This document shows positions 40,401 through 55,400 of a stretch of DNA of 64,000 nucleotides, piece by piece. Each line of letters starts with the position of its first letter. Position 1 is the first letter of the stretch. The notes under the pieces are model-generated. The model was not told where the DNA came from, ran no database searches, and worked only from the letters and a program-made list of their open reading frames with translations. Source of the DNA: Phalacrocorax aristotelis (taxonomy: Eukaryota; Chordata; Aves; Suliformes; Phalacrocoracidae). The stretch is taken from positions 39,974,512 through 40,038,511 of the forward strand of contig NC_134281.1 in NCBI RefSeq assembly GCF_949628215.1, written 5' to 3'. Both the position numbers and the translations under genes were made by a program.

Positions 40401-43400
40401 TGTTAAACCTCATAGAACTGACTTTGGTCCATCAATCCAGCCTGTCCAGGTCCCTCTGCAGAGCCTTCCTACCCTCAAGCAGCTCAACACTCCCACCCAA
40501 CTTGGTGTCATTCGTAAATTGACTGAGGGCCCACTCAATCCCCTCATCCAGATCATTGATGAAAATATTAAACAAGACTGGCCCCAACACTGAGCCCTGG
40601 AGAACATCACTTGTGATCAGCCACCATCTGGATTTAACTGCATTCACCACAACTCTCTGGGCTCAGCCATCCAGCCAGATTTTTACCCAGCAAAGAGTAT
40701 ACCTGTCAAAGCCGTAAGCCACCGTCTTCTCTAAGAGAATGCGGTGAGCGACAGTGTCAAAAACATTTTAAGTGGCAATTAAAGTGGTGAAAGTGGTAGC
40801 AGCATTAATCCAGAAAAACAGTTCTCTCTACCTTACAGTGCATATTTAAGAACAGAAGTACAAAATGTGTCCTATGCATAGCTGGGAAAACAGGGTCATG
40901 TTTTTAATATCTGCTAATAATCTGAGAAACTTTTTTGGAAACAAGGCATTAAAATAACCAAAAGGCTTTTTTGTAGTGTAGTTACTGTTACTTCACAATC
41001 TGTCTGTTACTGTATTAGTAAAAATTTTGTACTAAATCTTTGAAAAATTAATAAAATAGGCTCTTAAAATTTTAATCAGTATTGTATCTTTGAGTAGCAT
41101 TTAACCTAGATATGTCGTTCTTTGTAAAATGCCAGACTTTTCAGACCATGATAAGCATAAAGGTTTGGGTTATCTCTTTCTTTAAGATATAATTGGACCT
41201 CTTTGGCTGGAGTAAGTTTCAAGACATCTTTAAAAAAAGCTCTCTCGACCCTTGAAATATGTTTCAGATATATTTGTTTTAACAGGTATAATCGAAATGC
41301 TTGCTTAGAAAAATGTAACTGCTCTGGCATATTTTAGTGTGTTCTTTGGTTAGGTCATGTAACTGTAGTTTCTTAACACGTATCATTTGAGTTGTATGTG
41401 CAAACACTTGAAGGAATTGCAATGGATTCTGTTACCTTGAATCTAATATCTTTTTATTTGTATGATTTATTTTAGGAAACACTCCTTTACATCTTGCTGT
41501 GATGTTGGGACATAAAGGTAGGTAAAACCTTCAGGTTTTTTAGCTGTTAAACTATCCTTAAGATAAGGGTAATGAAATTAAATTATAATTAAATTGTTCT
41601 TAAGGTAAGACTTAGGGGCAAGAGGAAAAGACTTACGGGCAAGAGGGGAAGAAAGATTCTTCAGTTTTCCTGAACGTGATCTTCTGTTGCAAACTAGTTT
41701 AAAGTTGAGGTTTTTTGAAAAGAATGTGCAATACAGATTTAGAAAAGTTGGAGAAATCAGAGCTGTTCTTTAGGCCAGAATCAAGGAGCTAGGTAGTGAG
41801 TGGCGTAGGGTGGAAAGAAGTAGTAGTGGTTGGATTCTTTATAAGCCTAGAACAAGAACAGTGGGAGGATCCAGCTCATCTCTTTTTGCAGAGTTAGAAG
41901 GGAATTGGGAAACTTTGAATATCTTAGGAGACTGAGAAACAACTCCAAGCAGTGGAGGCAAGCATATGCATGCTGCCTTCTCTTTTGGTGTCCAAGCAGC
42001 TGAAGCGGAGGGATGTACTCAGTATGTGTAGGCAGGGGACTTGATCCAGGCAGATCTCTATTTTAATGTGCAATTAATTCATGGTACAGAAGGGTTATTA
42101 ATTTATCTTTGTCTGATGATACCGTTTCTCTTTGACAACACTTTTCTGGTTGTTAGTGTCACTGTGTGTGTTGCTGATCTGCTCACTAGTGGTGTTGAAC
42201 AACCCCATCTAGCTTCTTCCCAATGAAGTGAATCAGAATAACATCCTCTAGAATAAAATGACTCTGTGACTGGAAATATAATTGCTCACCTACTTTTTGC
42301 ATGCTCCTTCACTCGCTTGATTCGAATTTCTGACCCATGGCCTAGCTGTTTCTTCATGTTTCAAGGCTGCCCTGTGTGGGGCACAGGACAGCCTGCAGGA
42401 CTGTGCAGCCTGCTGATTCACGGTGGCTCTCATCTTTCCAGATATCCTTTGAGTATTTCTTTACAGCAGAATTTCAAGGCACAGGATTTAAATTTCTACT
42501 TCAAATAGAAAGTATAGAAGTAGATGTGTTTCAAAACTGAGAAGAAACCTGGAGTATGATTGTTCAGTCTCCATGACAGTAAAATTCTTTTTCACTACTG
42601 AAACAAGAATGGTTTGGTTCATTCAGCTCTTTGAGTTCTATGCCTGGTATGTGGTACTGCTCCATGAGAGCTGTTGTTAACTGAAACACCTGGCAGATTT
42701 GGAAAGGGGAATGCAGGAAATGCAATAAGCTGTCTTAGGATGTTTTGGTAATACCTAGGAAGTGATCTAAGATAATTGAGTGTCAGAGTGGGAGGTCATT
42801 TTGAAGGAAGAAGGGAGAGAGGTGGCTTATGCAGAAGAAGAAACAGTAGAGCTTGCTGGAATCTGCCAGTGTTGGTTTAGCCTGTGAGACTTTTTCAATT
42901 AAAAAAAAAAAAAAGTAAAAGAATATAATGCAGAAAATTTTGGAGATGGCAGTGAGGCAAACAAGTGCCTGCCTCCTAGAAGTCACAGATGGGAGGAGTT
43001 TTTCAACTTGCGAAAAATGGTGCTTTGTCAGAACTGCTATTTTCCAGTGAGGGTCCTAGACTAGAGGCTTAGAACAACAGAAGGAAACAGAGGCAGAAGT
43101 CTTCCTTTAATTTCTCAGCCTTAAATAAGGCATTTTTCTTTGTAAGATAGATACTAGTTTTGCAACTACTTGCTCTGTGTTTTCAAGCAATGATGGTCAG
43201 CTGTGTATGACTTCTGTTGTGCCTTGTTGCAGTGTTTGTTTCAAGCTTTAGTTTATCGTAGTAGTTAGCTAATATTTACAAGTTTCGCACTGTTGGGTGT
43301 AGGAGGGGTTGTGTCTTTTTTGATTAACAGGTGATTAGCTGTCATGAAGGGACACTTCCCATGTAACTACAACAGTATCATACCACATTGATAAATACAA

Positions 43401-46400
43401 ACAATTTTAATCAAAGATGCTTCTTATAATAAAACTGATAGAAAAGAGTTTACCAACTTTAATTCAGTATGGTTGAATATTTATTCTAAGTCTCCCTTAA
43501 AATTAGGTTATTTTATGCTTCAGCTCCAGGATAAAAAGCAATCTATTCAGCTCTGACAGACTTCTTGAATATGAGTTATCCTCATATATAGTACAGCGAG
43601 GAGAGGAGAGGCATTTCTTCCCTCTACTCTTTTTCTCATTGGCTGCGTGTTTTAGATTTCAGTTTGCAGTTCACCTCTTGGCTCCTTTCCATATAGTCAG
43701 TCATCCTGTGTGTAAACCCCTAAATCCTTTAGGATGCTTGTGGTGAGCCTTTGTCTAGCTTCCCTAGAGCAGGCCTGTTTGTGCATGACATCCCACACAA
43801 TACCTGGTGTTACTGTTTCAACTTTGAATCCTGCGTAGTTGTTGATCCACCAAGAATCCCAGGTCCTTTCCTACCTGTCTGTCTCATTGACATGAAAGGT
43901 CAGTTTTCTGTCTTTCTGGGGTGATGCATATAGGCTGTTCAGTTGTATATAGCAGCATTATAGCCAGACTTTTCTGAAGTGCAGGGTGAATTTACATCCT
44001 GTTTGTTTAACTGAAAATGTAATCTGGCTGGTAAATGCAAGCTTATTTGCCTGCTCACTGTACAGTGTTGTTGTTGTGTTAGGCACTATATTTAAGCAAC
44101 CATAAAAATATCTCTCTGTGTTTGCTGACAAAGTATTCAGGGCTTTTGTTTAATTACCACAAAAGATAGTATATTCACCAGTGAAGTATCTCTTCCTTTC
44201 CAAACACTGTGCTTCCCAGTGACTCATGATTGTTGCATCTGGAATGACTAGTACAGTTTCCTGTAACACCTATAGCAGGAGAATAATCCAGGCAGTTCCT
44301 CTATCCGTCATGCCTGCCCATCCTATATTAATAATGAGACATTTCTTCAGCCTACAGCTCCAGCTTGGTACTGCTTTATCATCTGCACATGGGTCAGGTT
44401 GATTTTAATGAGATGTGGTGAGGAAACTTTCTGTAGTTAGAAACTGAAGAACCGTTTCAGATGAGGACAGCTTATTCAAAACATGGAAACACTGAAAGCT
44501 TTCTTCTCTCCTCAATTTTAAGCGCTGTTCGTCATTCCACCATCACCTTTTACCCATAGAAAGAGAAGGGAATGCAGGTTGAGCTGTGACTCCACTAGGA
44601 ACTTGTGTGTCTTTGAGATGCTAACGTTGCTTTATCGGCACAGTGTGTACATGCTGAGTGTCAGGGATAGCATCAATGCACGCTGTTACTGATGAAAACT
44701 GTAGCATGTTGCAAGGGTACCTCTCTGTTGATGGAGCACAGGACCATGAGTTGTGTGCTCTATTATCAGTGCTCCAGATATCCACGTTGTTAGTCCTACA
44801 GTAGCTGTTAGTGGTTGTACAGCTGGTTATGCACATATTATGAGGCTTTCCTAGGTCAGAGTGTGCTTTTTTCCCCGATTTAGATGCTATTTTACCATAA
44901 GATGTTACAGCACGTAGGGATGTGTTAGTGTCACAACTTCCTCTCTGCCTCCCATGGACGTGATGTTGTCAAGAGTTGCCTGAAGTCTATGTCTCCATGC
45001 ATGTTTCTAGCAAATCAGTTCACCATTGACCTTTGGACAAAGAGGGTTGAGATAGGGGGAAGACCGTGCACAATTTCCATGTGTGGAAGACCATGAAGTG
45101 TGTCCTGGTACATGGTTTTGTGCATTAAGCAAAGAAAGATGATGTAATGTTTTAAAAATACTTGTTATATAGTTGTGTGTGTGTATATGCACATACACAA
45201 CTATAGCTTGATAAAAAGCAAAATATAAGAAGCAGAAGGGACATTTCTTCAGTGGTTATGTAATCGGTGGTTGATCACCAATTATGTTTTTAGTGCTAAT
45301 ATTTAACAGGGAAGTGCTGTAAGCATGTACTTATGTAAATGTTTTTTGTTTGTTTAAAGTTTGAGTCAGAATCCAGATACGTATTCTGATAAACTGCTTA
45401 ATGTATTGAATATCTACTACTATTGCTTTATAATTGTTTCCTTTATGATGAATAATATTGCTACATCCTCAATGTTTACTGTAAATAATTATAACTATTT
45501 TGTTGCAGAATGTGCCCACTTGCTTTTAGCCCATAATGCTCCAGTAAAGGTGAAAAATGCTCAGGGATGGAGCCCTCTTGCAGAAGCCATCAGCTATGGA
45601 GACAGACAAATGAGTAAGAACCTCTGCTTCCCAATTAATCAGAAAATGAGGCCTCATTCAGAACAGGAAAACAGGTTTTCAAGCTAGGTTTTTTAATAAT
45701 ACTCCTGTTTTAGTTCTCTGAAGAGTTTATCTTAATCAGCTGAACATTTTATATATCTAATGATACAGCAAGCTCTACACGTGTCCATTCCCTTGATAAG
45801 AAAGAAATTGCATTAGGATACATAATGCTAAGTAGAGTTAAGATTTTGCTTAAGGTGATTGCAAAAGCTATAAAGTAGCATTGTGTATTTAAAATTGAAG
45901 TTCCACAGTCAGAATGGATTTTAGCTGTATGGGATCATCTAATTGGAACTGCTCCACGTGGTCGTATGTATATTTGATATATCAATTGGCAATGGGATAT
46001 TGCTTTTATGTTTCATCTCAACAGGCCAGTAGGCAAATCTAGTGATTGCTTATTCACTTCAGATATGAAGTAGTAAAGGGAAAATTATTCTACTGCTACT
46101 CACTAGTGGATGTTAATAGTACTCAGTATTACCATGTCCCATACCAGAAAGGTCACCATATATTATATATATAAATATATTATTAGTATATTGATGCACT
46201 AGTTTGTAATACACTAAGAACGTTCTGCATGTCAGCTCCTCACTACTGAAGAATTTTCTCAGTGGGAGTAGATGTTACACAAGCTATAGGCTCATGTTCA
46301 ATAATACACGTGTACCCACATGTTAGTACTAAAATGTGTGTAAAAGATCTCTTGACATGATTATATGCTTTATATCATAAACAATTATTGAGGCTTTTCT

Positions 46401-49400
46401 TCCTGTTGTAATCAGAGTAAGCTACGTCTATGTACTATAACTTGAAGTTAATCTCTCCAAAGTCTGATGAAATGTTACGTTTGCATTGCTTTTTCTTTTT
46501 TAAAGTGTCAAATAATGACACTAAACTGTAATTAACAAGCAAATAGAATAGATTTACTTTATAGTTAATTTCTGTTTAGTTACAGCACTCCTAAGGAAGC
46601 TTAAACAGCAGTCCAGGGAAAGTGTTGAAGAAAAGCGACCTCGATTATTAAAAGCCCTGAAAGAGGTAAGTTCAATGCAGTTATGTTGACAAAACCAGAT
46701 TGTGATGGAAAGCAGTGGCTTATGTTCTTAGTATGGATGCTCTGGCAAACTGTAAAAAAAGTTCTTTACTTGCTTTTACAAATCTCTTGCTTTTAATAGC
46801 AGTTTTGGCTTATAGCACCCTTTTTAAGGGGGTCACAGAATTATGTGTATTTTTAAGATAATACTTCCTTCTCAGCTTCTGGAAATTGAAATAGAAAGGT
46901 TTATGCAAGACAGACCCGCTAGTCATCTTGGCAATCTAAAAGTTAAAGAATATATTTTTAATCTGTATTTATTTCATTAGGATTTTAAAGCTTTCTTAAA
47001 CCTTTTGTTTTGGTGAATAATTACTAATTTTGTTTAGTCACCAATCATGATTGACAGGTTTTTTCTTGCTTAGTAATGAAAGAGATTTTTGGTTGAATTC
47101 TCCATCTACGTGCAGCAGCCAATTCTTCTTGAGCCAGTGAAACATTCTTCGCTTGAGGGAAACCAAGAAGAAAAGCTCAGTTTCCTCCGTTTCAAACCGC
47201 TGCTAGTGTGTTAAAACTGGTTATAAAACGCAGGTGTTTATTTTCCTTTAGGTGGGGTGAGATTCTCTTGCCCAGCCAAGTGGTAAAATGTGGATAGGTT
47301 TGTAGAAAAACAAACATTTATCTTGTTAATTAATCCATACATCAGAAAAGTTGAGTTAAACTGTGTCAGTGATACACTCTATGAATATGGTCTACCAATG
47401 TTCCTACGTTTCTCATCGATCCAAGGTAAAAAAAACCGCAAACCCTCCTGTCTGTCTAGAAGTGAAAAGCTTTCAGTTCTTTTGTGTGAGAGCAAACAGA
47501 GCACAGACACAGCCTTACTAAACCAGCTCTGCTGTTCCTTATTCCTGCTGGTACAAAGCCTGGCCTAGAGTTGCGTGTTTTTCTTCTTGTGTGGAGTGGA
47601 AGTATGTGGCTACCTCAGTGTATTAGCAATACTTGCTAATTTTAGTCCAGCCACCCCTTACTTTGCTTTTGCTCTGCATACAGTTTAAAGGAGTTGGCTG
47701 GCACGTGTTTATGGAGGTAGAGGAATTTTTATATAATGACTTAAGCATATTTCCAGAAGGCACATTGAAACTTGTGTATGTGAATACTCCTAGTTGAAAC
47801 TTGACTCACTAATTTAAGCCAGAACAAACAATTCCGTAGGGTTGGATGTGATCAATGAAAGCAAGCAAAGAGCTCCATAGATCTTTTCACATATTTACAA
47901 TAAATCTTTTACAGTCCATGGCTTAATAGTGGTGTAAATTATTAATTAAAAAATTCATTAAAAACGGGTAGTTCAAATGAGTTATGTAATTTTGTCGTTA
48001 TTGATTCTACTCTCGTTAAAGCTTCAGAGATGTTTAAGTTCAGTATAAGTTAAAATACATTAGAGAAAACGTTTTATTTGGCAAAACACAACTTCTGCCT
48101 GTCTTTCAGTAAATTTCACAGTTGTCATTTAGACTAAAAAGCTTGTTAAGATATCCTTCTTTTCATCTCAGCTAGGTGACTTCTATCTAGAGCTTCACTG
48201 GGATTTTCAAAGTTGGGGTAAGCAATTGCATATTCCTTTCACAGGGAGATAATATAATCAGTCTTCAGGATGCTTGTTCTCTCAAGCTTAAATTCTCTTC
48301 TAGTTTGCATGTTGGGAAGTTCACAATCCAGTCCTCAAGATCTAAGTTATAAAGAAAGGACAGACAACTTTTTTGCTGAATTATTTTTGCTTATTCGTTT
48401 TTGGACCTGAATTCTATTCTGTAATCCAATGACACAATATGGGGGTGAACAAGCTGTTGTTTAAGAAAATGATTATTAGAAGAGTAAAATATTAAAATGT
48501 CTCTATGCAGTAGATTGGTGTCATTATAGAGCAGTGGTTTGAACAGTTTAGTTGAGTAACTGGACTTGGGGCATTTGATTTCCTGAATTTCAGCCTGTAC
48601 TCTGAATGGTGACTGTCAGTTAAGTGCAACTATGTGGTAGGTTGTTCAAACCCTAGCTTAATGTTTCTTTCAAGTGACTGTATAATGTTTAGTGTTTTCT
48701 CAATTTCCACCTCCTTACCTGTAGAAGAAAAATCTAAATAAATTAGAAAAAATGCATTAACAATGATCAACATGTCTGAATAATGTCAAAATATCAGAAG
48801 TGATACTTCTGGTTGAAATTTAAGTTAGTAATTTTATATACTTTCATATAGGCATAGTCCAAGCATTTGCAACACTATATGGCTCTTCCAATATTCAGAG
48901 GAGGAATGAGCATCCAGGCTGCCATCAAACATTGAACAGATACGGAACAGACACCTCATTTTTTTAGGTGGCCTACTGTGTGCTGTGCAATTAATGAGCG
49001 CACTTTTTCATGGAAGAGTCAGAATAAAAAAGAGAGTAGAGCAAGGCATGGAGTAAGATAAGCCATTGCCTGGTGATGAGACTGCCTCCTGACTTGCAGA
49101 GTATGATGATGGCATTCAGCCGTCACATGGAAAAAGTGATGTCAGAGGTAAAGCCAGCTTCTAGGGGTCCTCTTCTTCAGGAGTCTTACTGTGCCTGCCT
49201 CTATTTACATTATTTAGTTTTTTCTATATATTCTCTTTCTTGAGGGGAAAAAGGTGCTCTGGGCAGTGTCTCTGTCCTAATTATTGGTCCTATAGGCCAA
49301 TTATGTTTTACAGGTAGTCTTAATTCTTTGCAGTTCATTTTCAAAGTGTTGAAATGCCATTGTGTTGAATTGGTTTTATTGCTATAAAGTAAATGGTCTT

Positions 49401-52400
49401 TTTTAGAATAAGGATGGCTGCAGTCTCATATATCCATCTCATAATACTATACTGACTCTCAGTTCCACTGGTGGTTCAATGTTTGCTTCATGTTTTAAGC
49501 TTAGTGGGTTGGATTTTTTTTTCTGTGTGTGGGTGTTCTACTTTAGTTGTAGCTAGGCTTTCAGTTGGTGTATATGTAAGTAAACTATCAAATCATAGAA
49601 TTAAATTTTCAAACAGCTAGAAGATGAGTTATTAGAATTTATAAATTATTTAGCTGTGGCTGAGGACATTTTAAATTATGTCCTGATGCTGAGAGTAGTC
49701 TGTACAATTACAGGTCAGTTTTGCAGTTATTGAGTAGAAATGACCCTGGTATTAGTCAGTTGTATTTGTATTGAGATTATGATGAAAAATGGGTATGCTG
49801 TATTTGTATTAAAATACATCAAGATTCAACCTGATATATATTTCTAATAGAAATATTTTGCAGAGGAAACTCCAAATCCTAACTGCATTCTCTCACTACC
49901 TTTAGTGCCTTTACTTTCCCGAATTCTGCCTTCTGATGCATGTAAAATACACAAACAAGGTATAAATATCAGGTAAGTACTGATTTCACGGTATGTGTTT
50001 TCTAAGTCATAAATATCTGCATGTTAGTGAAAACACTGGGTTCCAGTGTGGTCAGAAAGAAATCACTGAGGAGCCTGCAAACATTTGCGAAACAAGGTTG
50101 TGTTTGTACATTGGCATTTAGAGGCAAGAAGTGGTTTGAACTTCAGACTGTCTTTTTTTACCTATTGATCTGAGTTTAACTTCAGTTCCTGAGTCACTTA
50201 AAATGTAAAGCAAAAGCAGTTAAGCTGTATGAGGCTTTATCTACCAGAAATTACAATGATTAACTGGAAAGTAAGCATTTGATACTTTTAACACCATTTC
50301 AGATAAATGAGCTTTCAGTACTTTATGGAGAAATGTTGCTGCTCCAGTCTAAGCATTTTAAAATGAGAAACTATACCACTTTTTTTTACTACATAATGTG
50401 ATGGATTCACACACTCAATAGAATGCTTCCAGGAGTCTTTCCAAGCTCAGCTTTTAACTGGTTTAGTTGGGGTTTTTGGATTCAAATGTCTTTTCTGTCT
50501 TTTTCTTTAGGTTCCAAAGTTTAAAACAAACCAAAAGTCAAGAATATGATTCAGAAGATTCAATCTGTAGAAAATTTTGTTCTATTAAAGCTGTCAGCAT
50601 AGGCGTGTGGACTCACTCTTTAGGTCCAATTTGAGTTTGAGACCATTTTTTTCCCTTCTCATTTCTGTGTGCTCTGCTTGTACTAGACTGGGAGTTACAA
50701 GACTGGCACTGAGAGGAGGTAGCTACAGATTCTTTCTTGAAATCAGAGGCCAATATATGATGATTGCTTAATAGCAATCACCCCTTAGAGATGAAGTGGT
50801 GACTAAATTCAGGTTCTTTAGCCATCTTTGCTAAAGAAGTAAGTATTCTAGCAATAATGGATATGAATTGCTAGAGAGATCTTGGTCCTTGGTTCCATCT
50901 TCTAGTTATTCAGGCCAGCAGAAGCATTTCTTTTGTGTTAGTGAGGGGAAAAAGTAGGAATAGCAGCTAAAATAAGTGTAAAAAAAAAAAAAATCAGTCT
51001 GTTTCTTAGTCCTCCTCATAGTTTGGGTCATGTCCTAACATTGTTATTCAAATCAGTGGCTGCTTCTTGCAGAATAGGATTGAGCAGTTGTATTTCTCAA
51101 TGTGTAGCACATACCGGCTATATAAATTCTGCCACTTCCTCACACTGGCAGTTTTGAAATAATGTTTTTCTGAAGAAAACTTTACATTTTCATATGAAGT
51201 TAGCATAAGAATAGTTTAGAATGCATTTATAATGGTAGAGGTGATATGATGTGAAACTTATTAATAGCATTTTTTTAAATTTCTGCATCTGGGCTTCATT
51301 TATGAAATATCCCATGAAAACGTAGGCCTTAGTGTGTTTGATTGTAAATAATAGAAAAGAAAAGCTTCTGCTTACAAACTGAACTTACTAGTGTATTTGA
51401 GTGTATATAGGTAACTTCTTTTAAAGTATTGATATATTTTTGCAGGCTGGATACAACTCTCATAGACTTTACCGACAGGAAGTGCCAACGAGGGGATTTA
51501 AGCTTCATTTTTAATGGTGATGCCGCACCCTCTGAATCTTTTGTAGTTTTAGACAATGAACAAAAAGTTTACCAGCGAATACATCATGAGGTAAAGATCT
51601 GTGTGAATGTAGGGTGTGAAATACCTCAAGCTTTTACTTCATGTCAGAAGTCTGACTTAACATTAATAAAAAAAATGTGCCCCTCAAAAAGATCCAAACA
51701 AGCTCCAAATAAATGCAAACCAAATAATTGTTCAGTTGTTATAACTTAAGCTGTATAGGTGACATAAAATTTTGTTATGAAAAACAGTGCTTTTGAATGC
51801 AGACTTCTAAATGAGGAAAAAGTTAGAATGTGAATCTTTTGGAAAAATCTATCATTCTGAATAGGCAAATATGTGTTAAGTTATGATGCGTGGTACTTTT
51901 AATCTTTCCAGTGTGCTTAATTTAGGTGTTCTCAGATGGGTTTTCCAACTTGCCACTGCTTTGCATCCGTTTAGTCACTCTGTGGCCACTTTAGTAGTTA
52001 ACAGTGCAAGGGTATGACTCATTGGCCTCCTTGTATTTAGTCAAGTTTTTAATTATAGCTTTATCCACCAATGACTTAATCGTATGGATCTTTGCCTGTA
52101 GAAAGGGTGTGGCAGCTCAGCTGCTGGATAAATCACACTTAGATGATCTATTTGCATTAATATTTAAGATTAAACTGTTTGATGACCATTTGGCCAGAGC
52201 TTCTATGAAACTGTGAAAATTCAGGAAATGCTAGTTCTGGGAAAAGTTCCAAAGAAAAAGGTTTACTGATTTTGTTGTTGTTGTTGTTGTTGTTCGTTAG
52301 AGAAAGTAATAATAATATTAAAGAGTAATAATAAGTCCTATTTAGTATTTCGGAATTTGTATTCTAGGAATCTGAGATGGAAACAGAAGAAGAGGTTGAC

Positions 52401-55400
52401 ATTTTGATGAGCAGTGATATTTACTCAGCAACATTATCAACCAAATCAATTACCTTCACACGTGCCCAAACAGGATGGCTTTTTCGAGAAGACAAAACAG
52501 TAAGCTGAAAGAAAATTTCACAGACTGCATTACTGGAGACAAAATGGTTCAGACAGCCTTATGATGATGTGGTTGGGAAGAAATAAGGAGTAAAAGATGA
52601 TGATGTTCAGGATGGAGGAAAAATGCCTCCCCCTGTCCCCTACAACTGTCACTAGTTTGAACACACAGAATATATATGATGAACTGCATTCTTGACAAAA
52701 AAGTAGCCTGGAAAAAGATAACAAACTGTAGCTATTGGGCAGAGGGGAGAACAGACTGTACTGAAAATAACTTTCGTAGGAGTATATGGTCCCTGCAAAT
52801 TCATTCCAGGGCGTGCAGTAGGGATTCTGTGCACCCCTATTTCAGAAATGCAGTAAGATGGAAGCATTCTGGGAAGCTTCCTTTGGTGTTCCTTCCCATG
52901 TTATCAGTTTGACTGAGGTACAAGTTCTCAGCTGTGAAAAAATGGAAACAGCCACTGTCATAACTTCTTTGAGTAGCAAATTGCTATCTTGTGGTTAGCT
53001 CTGAGGGGTTTTGTTTTCATCAGGATCTGTCAGGTAGCGCCATTCATCGCAAGTTTTCATCTGAGCTAGTGTTGCAGAGCTTCTTTCTTTTTGAATACCA
53101 TAACCATATTCTACATGCATAAATTATCCTTTAACACAGCTTGCTGTTGACGGCAATTTTAGTCAGATTTCCCTTGGCTGCTGTTGAATTCTTAAACAAC
53201 CCTTTTGTCTTAGTTTCCATTGATATGAAAGATCTGTTCCTGCTGGAGTTCATGCATTTGTGCTCTACATATCTTACTGAGATGCCCACTGATAGCTCAT
53301 GTGGTTGGTTGTGTAAATTATAGTATTTGAATCCTGAAGTTATGTTATTGCACTGAAGTGCAATTATTTGGATATACGAGAATTTATATGTTTTTATTTT
53401 GTTTTCTGTGAGTTATTAATGTCCAATTCCTTTCTTGCAGGAAAGAGTAGGAAACTTTTTGGCAGATTTCTACTTGGTTAATGGACTTGTATTAGAATCA
53501 AGGAAAAGAAGAGAACATCTCAGTGAGGAGGATATTCTTCGAAATAAAGCTATCATGGAGAGCCTGAGTAAAGGTGGCAACTTAATGGAACAAAATTTTG
53601 AGGTATACTTAAGTAATTCTTCACAGTATGTGAATTTTTGCATAGGAGGTTGATCTTTCACACCAGTCATTTAGGAAAATCTATAGATTATGTTTTTATT
53701 CTATTTTCATTGTCGTAATTTTAAAATAATAAATAAACATTCTTTAATAATAATATTATTTAAGATAATAAATAATCATTGTCTTAATTTTAAAATAATA
53801 AATATGACCTACAGTATAATCATGGTGATACGTTAATGAATTATCCTGGTTAGTGTACACATTGAGGAATTTCTGTGATTACATTGGATATTTCAGTTTT
53901 AATTTGTCTCTTAGTAAAAGATGATGGGTTTGGCTCTGGCAAATCACTTCAACTTCTTTTAGACCAAAACATTTATTGTTTAGAATGCCTTTCTAGTTTT
54001 CTTTTCAACTGTGTTTTCTTTTAGCTTCATTAAAATGGACTAAGCCTGTTATTATCACCATGAAATCAAGAGCTATTCAGAATGAGCCAGACATAATCTG
54101 GAAACATGCATACAGCCTCTTAAAAATGATTAATTTATTTCTGTATTAGCTTGTGCTTTGTTACTTGTCATTCAGACACTTGAATTAACTGATTAACTGG
54201 CATATTAAAACAGCCGACTTCTATGTAAAATACAGTTTGAGGCCAAAAACCTAAATGGGGACTATGAAAGCAGGAGATGGAAAAGCCCAGTGAAGAATCA
54301 GCTACAATCTGGATAGACTATATTGCTGTTTTTCGTAGAATTGAATTACAGTTGTATCTTTTGAATGGCAAAATTCTAAGAGACTACAAAGATAAACAGT
54401 TAAGACTTGTTTTTCTCAACAGCCTGTCAGACGGCAGTCACTTACTCCGCCATCACCCAATACAATTACGTGGGAAGAGTACATATCTGCTGAAAATGGA
54501 AAGTAAGTATTTTTGTTTTATTGACTTTAACTTCCATAGACACCTTTAGATTATTGGGTTTGGGTTGTGGCTGTTTTGTTTTGGTTTTGTGTTCTCTAGT
54601 TTGTGGATGCTTTTTGTTTATAGTCTTCTGGGGACAGAGGAGCATTAGGTTTGATGGCTCAGATATTTAACATTCCTCACTAGGCTGGCTGGGAAGCTGA
54701 TACCTGTACGTAAACAGTATTATTGCATCAGCTGGTGATAGAAATATTGAATGGGCATCTACCCGATACCCATGGCTTGAAATGTAAGCAGTTTGAAAAT
54801 ATGCACATCTGAGCTGGCTTTTTATTTCTTAAGGAAGATTTTTCTGACAAATTCGTTGCTGTAATTAATTTTATCTTTACTTATGATAGTAATAAATAAT
54901 CCAATTCACCATGTTTAAAATAAAAGTTTATGATTTAATGAGACTCTAGTAGCAGTGGCAGTGTACAAAAATGCGTGCTTCTGGAATACAAGGACATACA
55001 GATCTCCCTAGGTACTGGCTGCATCTTTGCAAGATACTCTCCTCTAGGCACGTAACTAGGTAGCGAACAGCCATAATTTAATTACAGTAGCTTTATTTAT
55101 AGAAGACACAAGCAGTTGAATTTATTTTCTAGGACTGCATGCTGTCTAGCTGTTGAATGCAGGAAGACCAAAACACGTACTAAGTGTGTCACATAATGTA
55201 ACAAAGATAAAAGTTCTTTCTCCAAGGATATTAGATTAGTCTATAGTCAGGGAATTGCCAGGGAATATGATGATATTACAGTACAGACTTACTAAAAAGA
55301 CACATGGATCTGTTTTGGGGTTTTTTTTTGTTGTTGTTTTTAGACTAATTTAATTTTTAATGTAGTTGAGATAAAATGAATATTCAAGCAGAATAAATGG

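Larger units (their letters stand above)
34444..41475. other. ANKRD13C intron 1
   Basis: A 7.0-kb intron, CpG-rich for the first 0.3 kb and AT-rich afterwards. It holds a short CA/TA microsatellite at 35907-35935 and two CR1 LINE pieces (about 38674-38780 and 39688-40771). I see no other exon or RNA gene. Confidence 0.75.

Noticed and set aside
40162-40593. 143-codon plus-strand open frame
   Set aside because: It is the antisense of the CR1 reverse-transcriptase remnant.
51429-51749. 106-codon frame extending past ANKRD13C exon 7
   Set aside because: Only 51446-51590 is exon. The rest is intron read-through after the GTAAAG donor.
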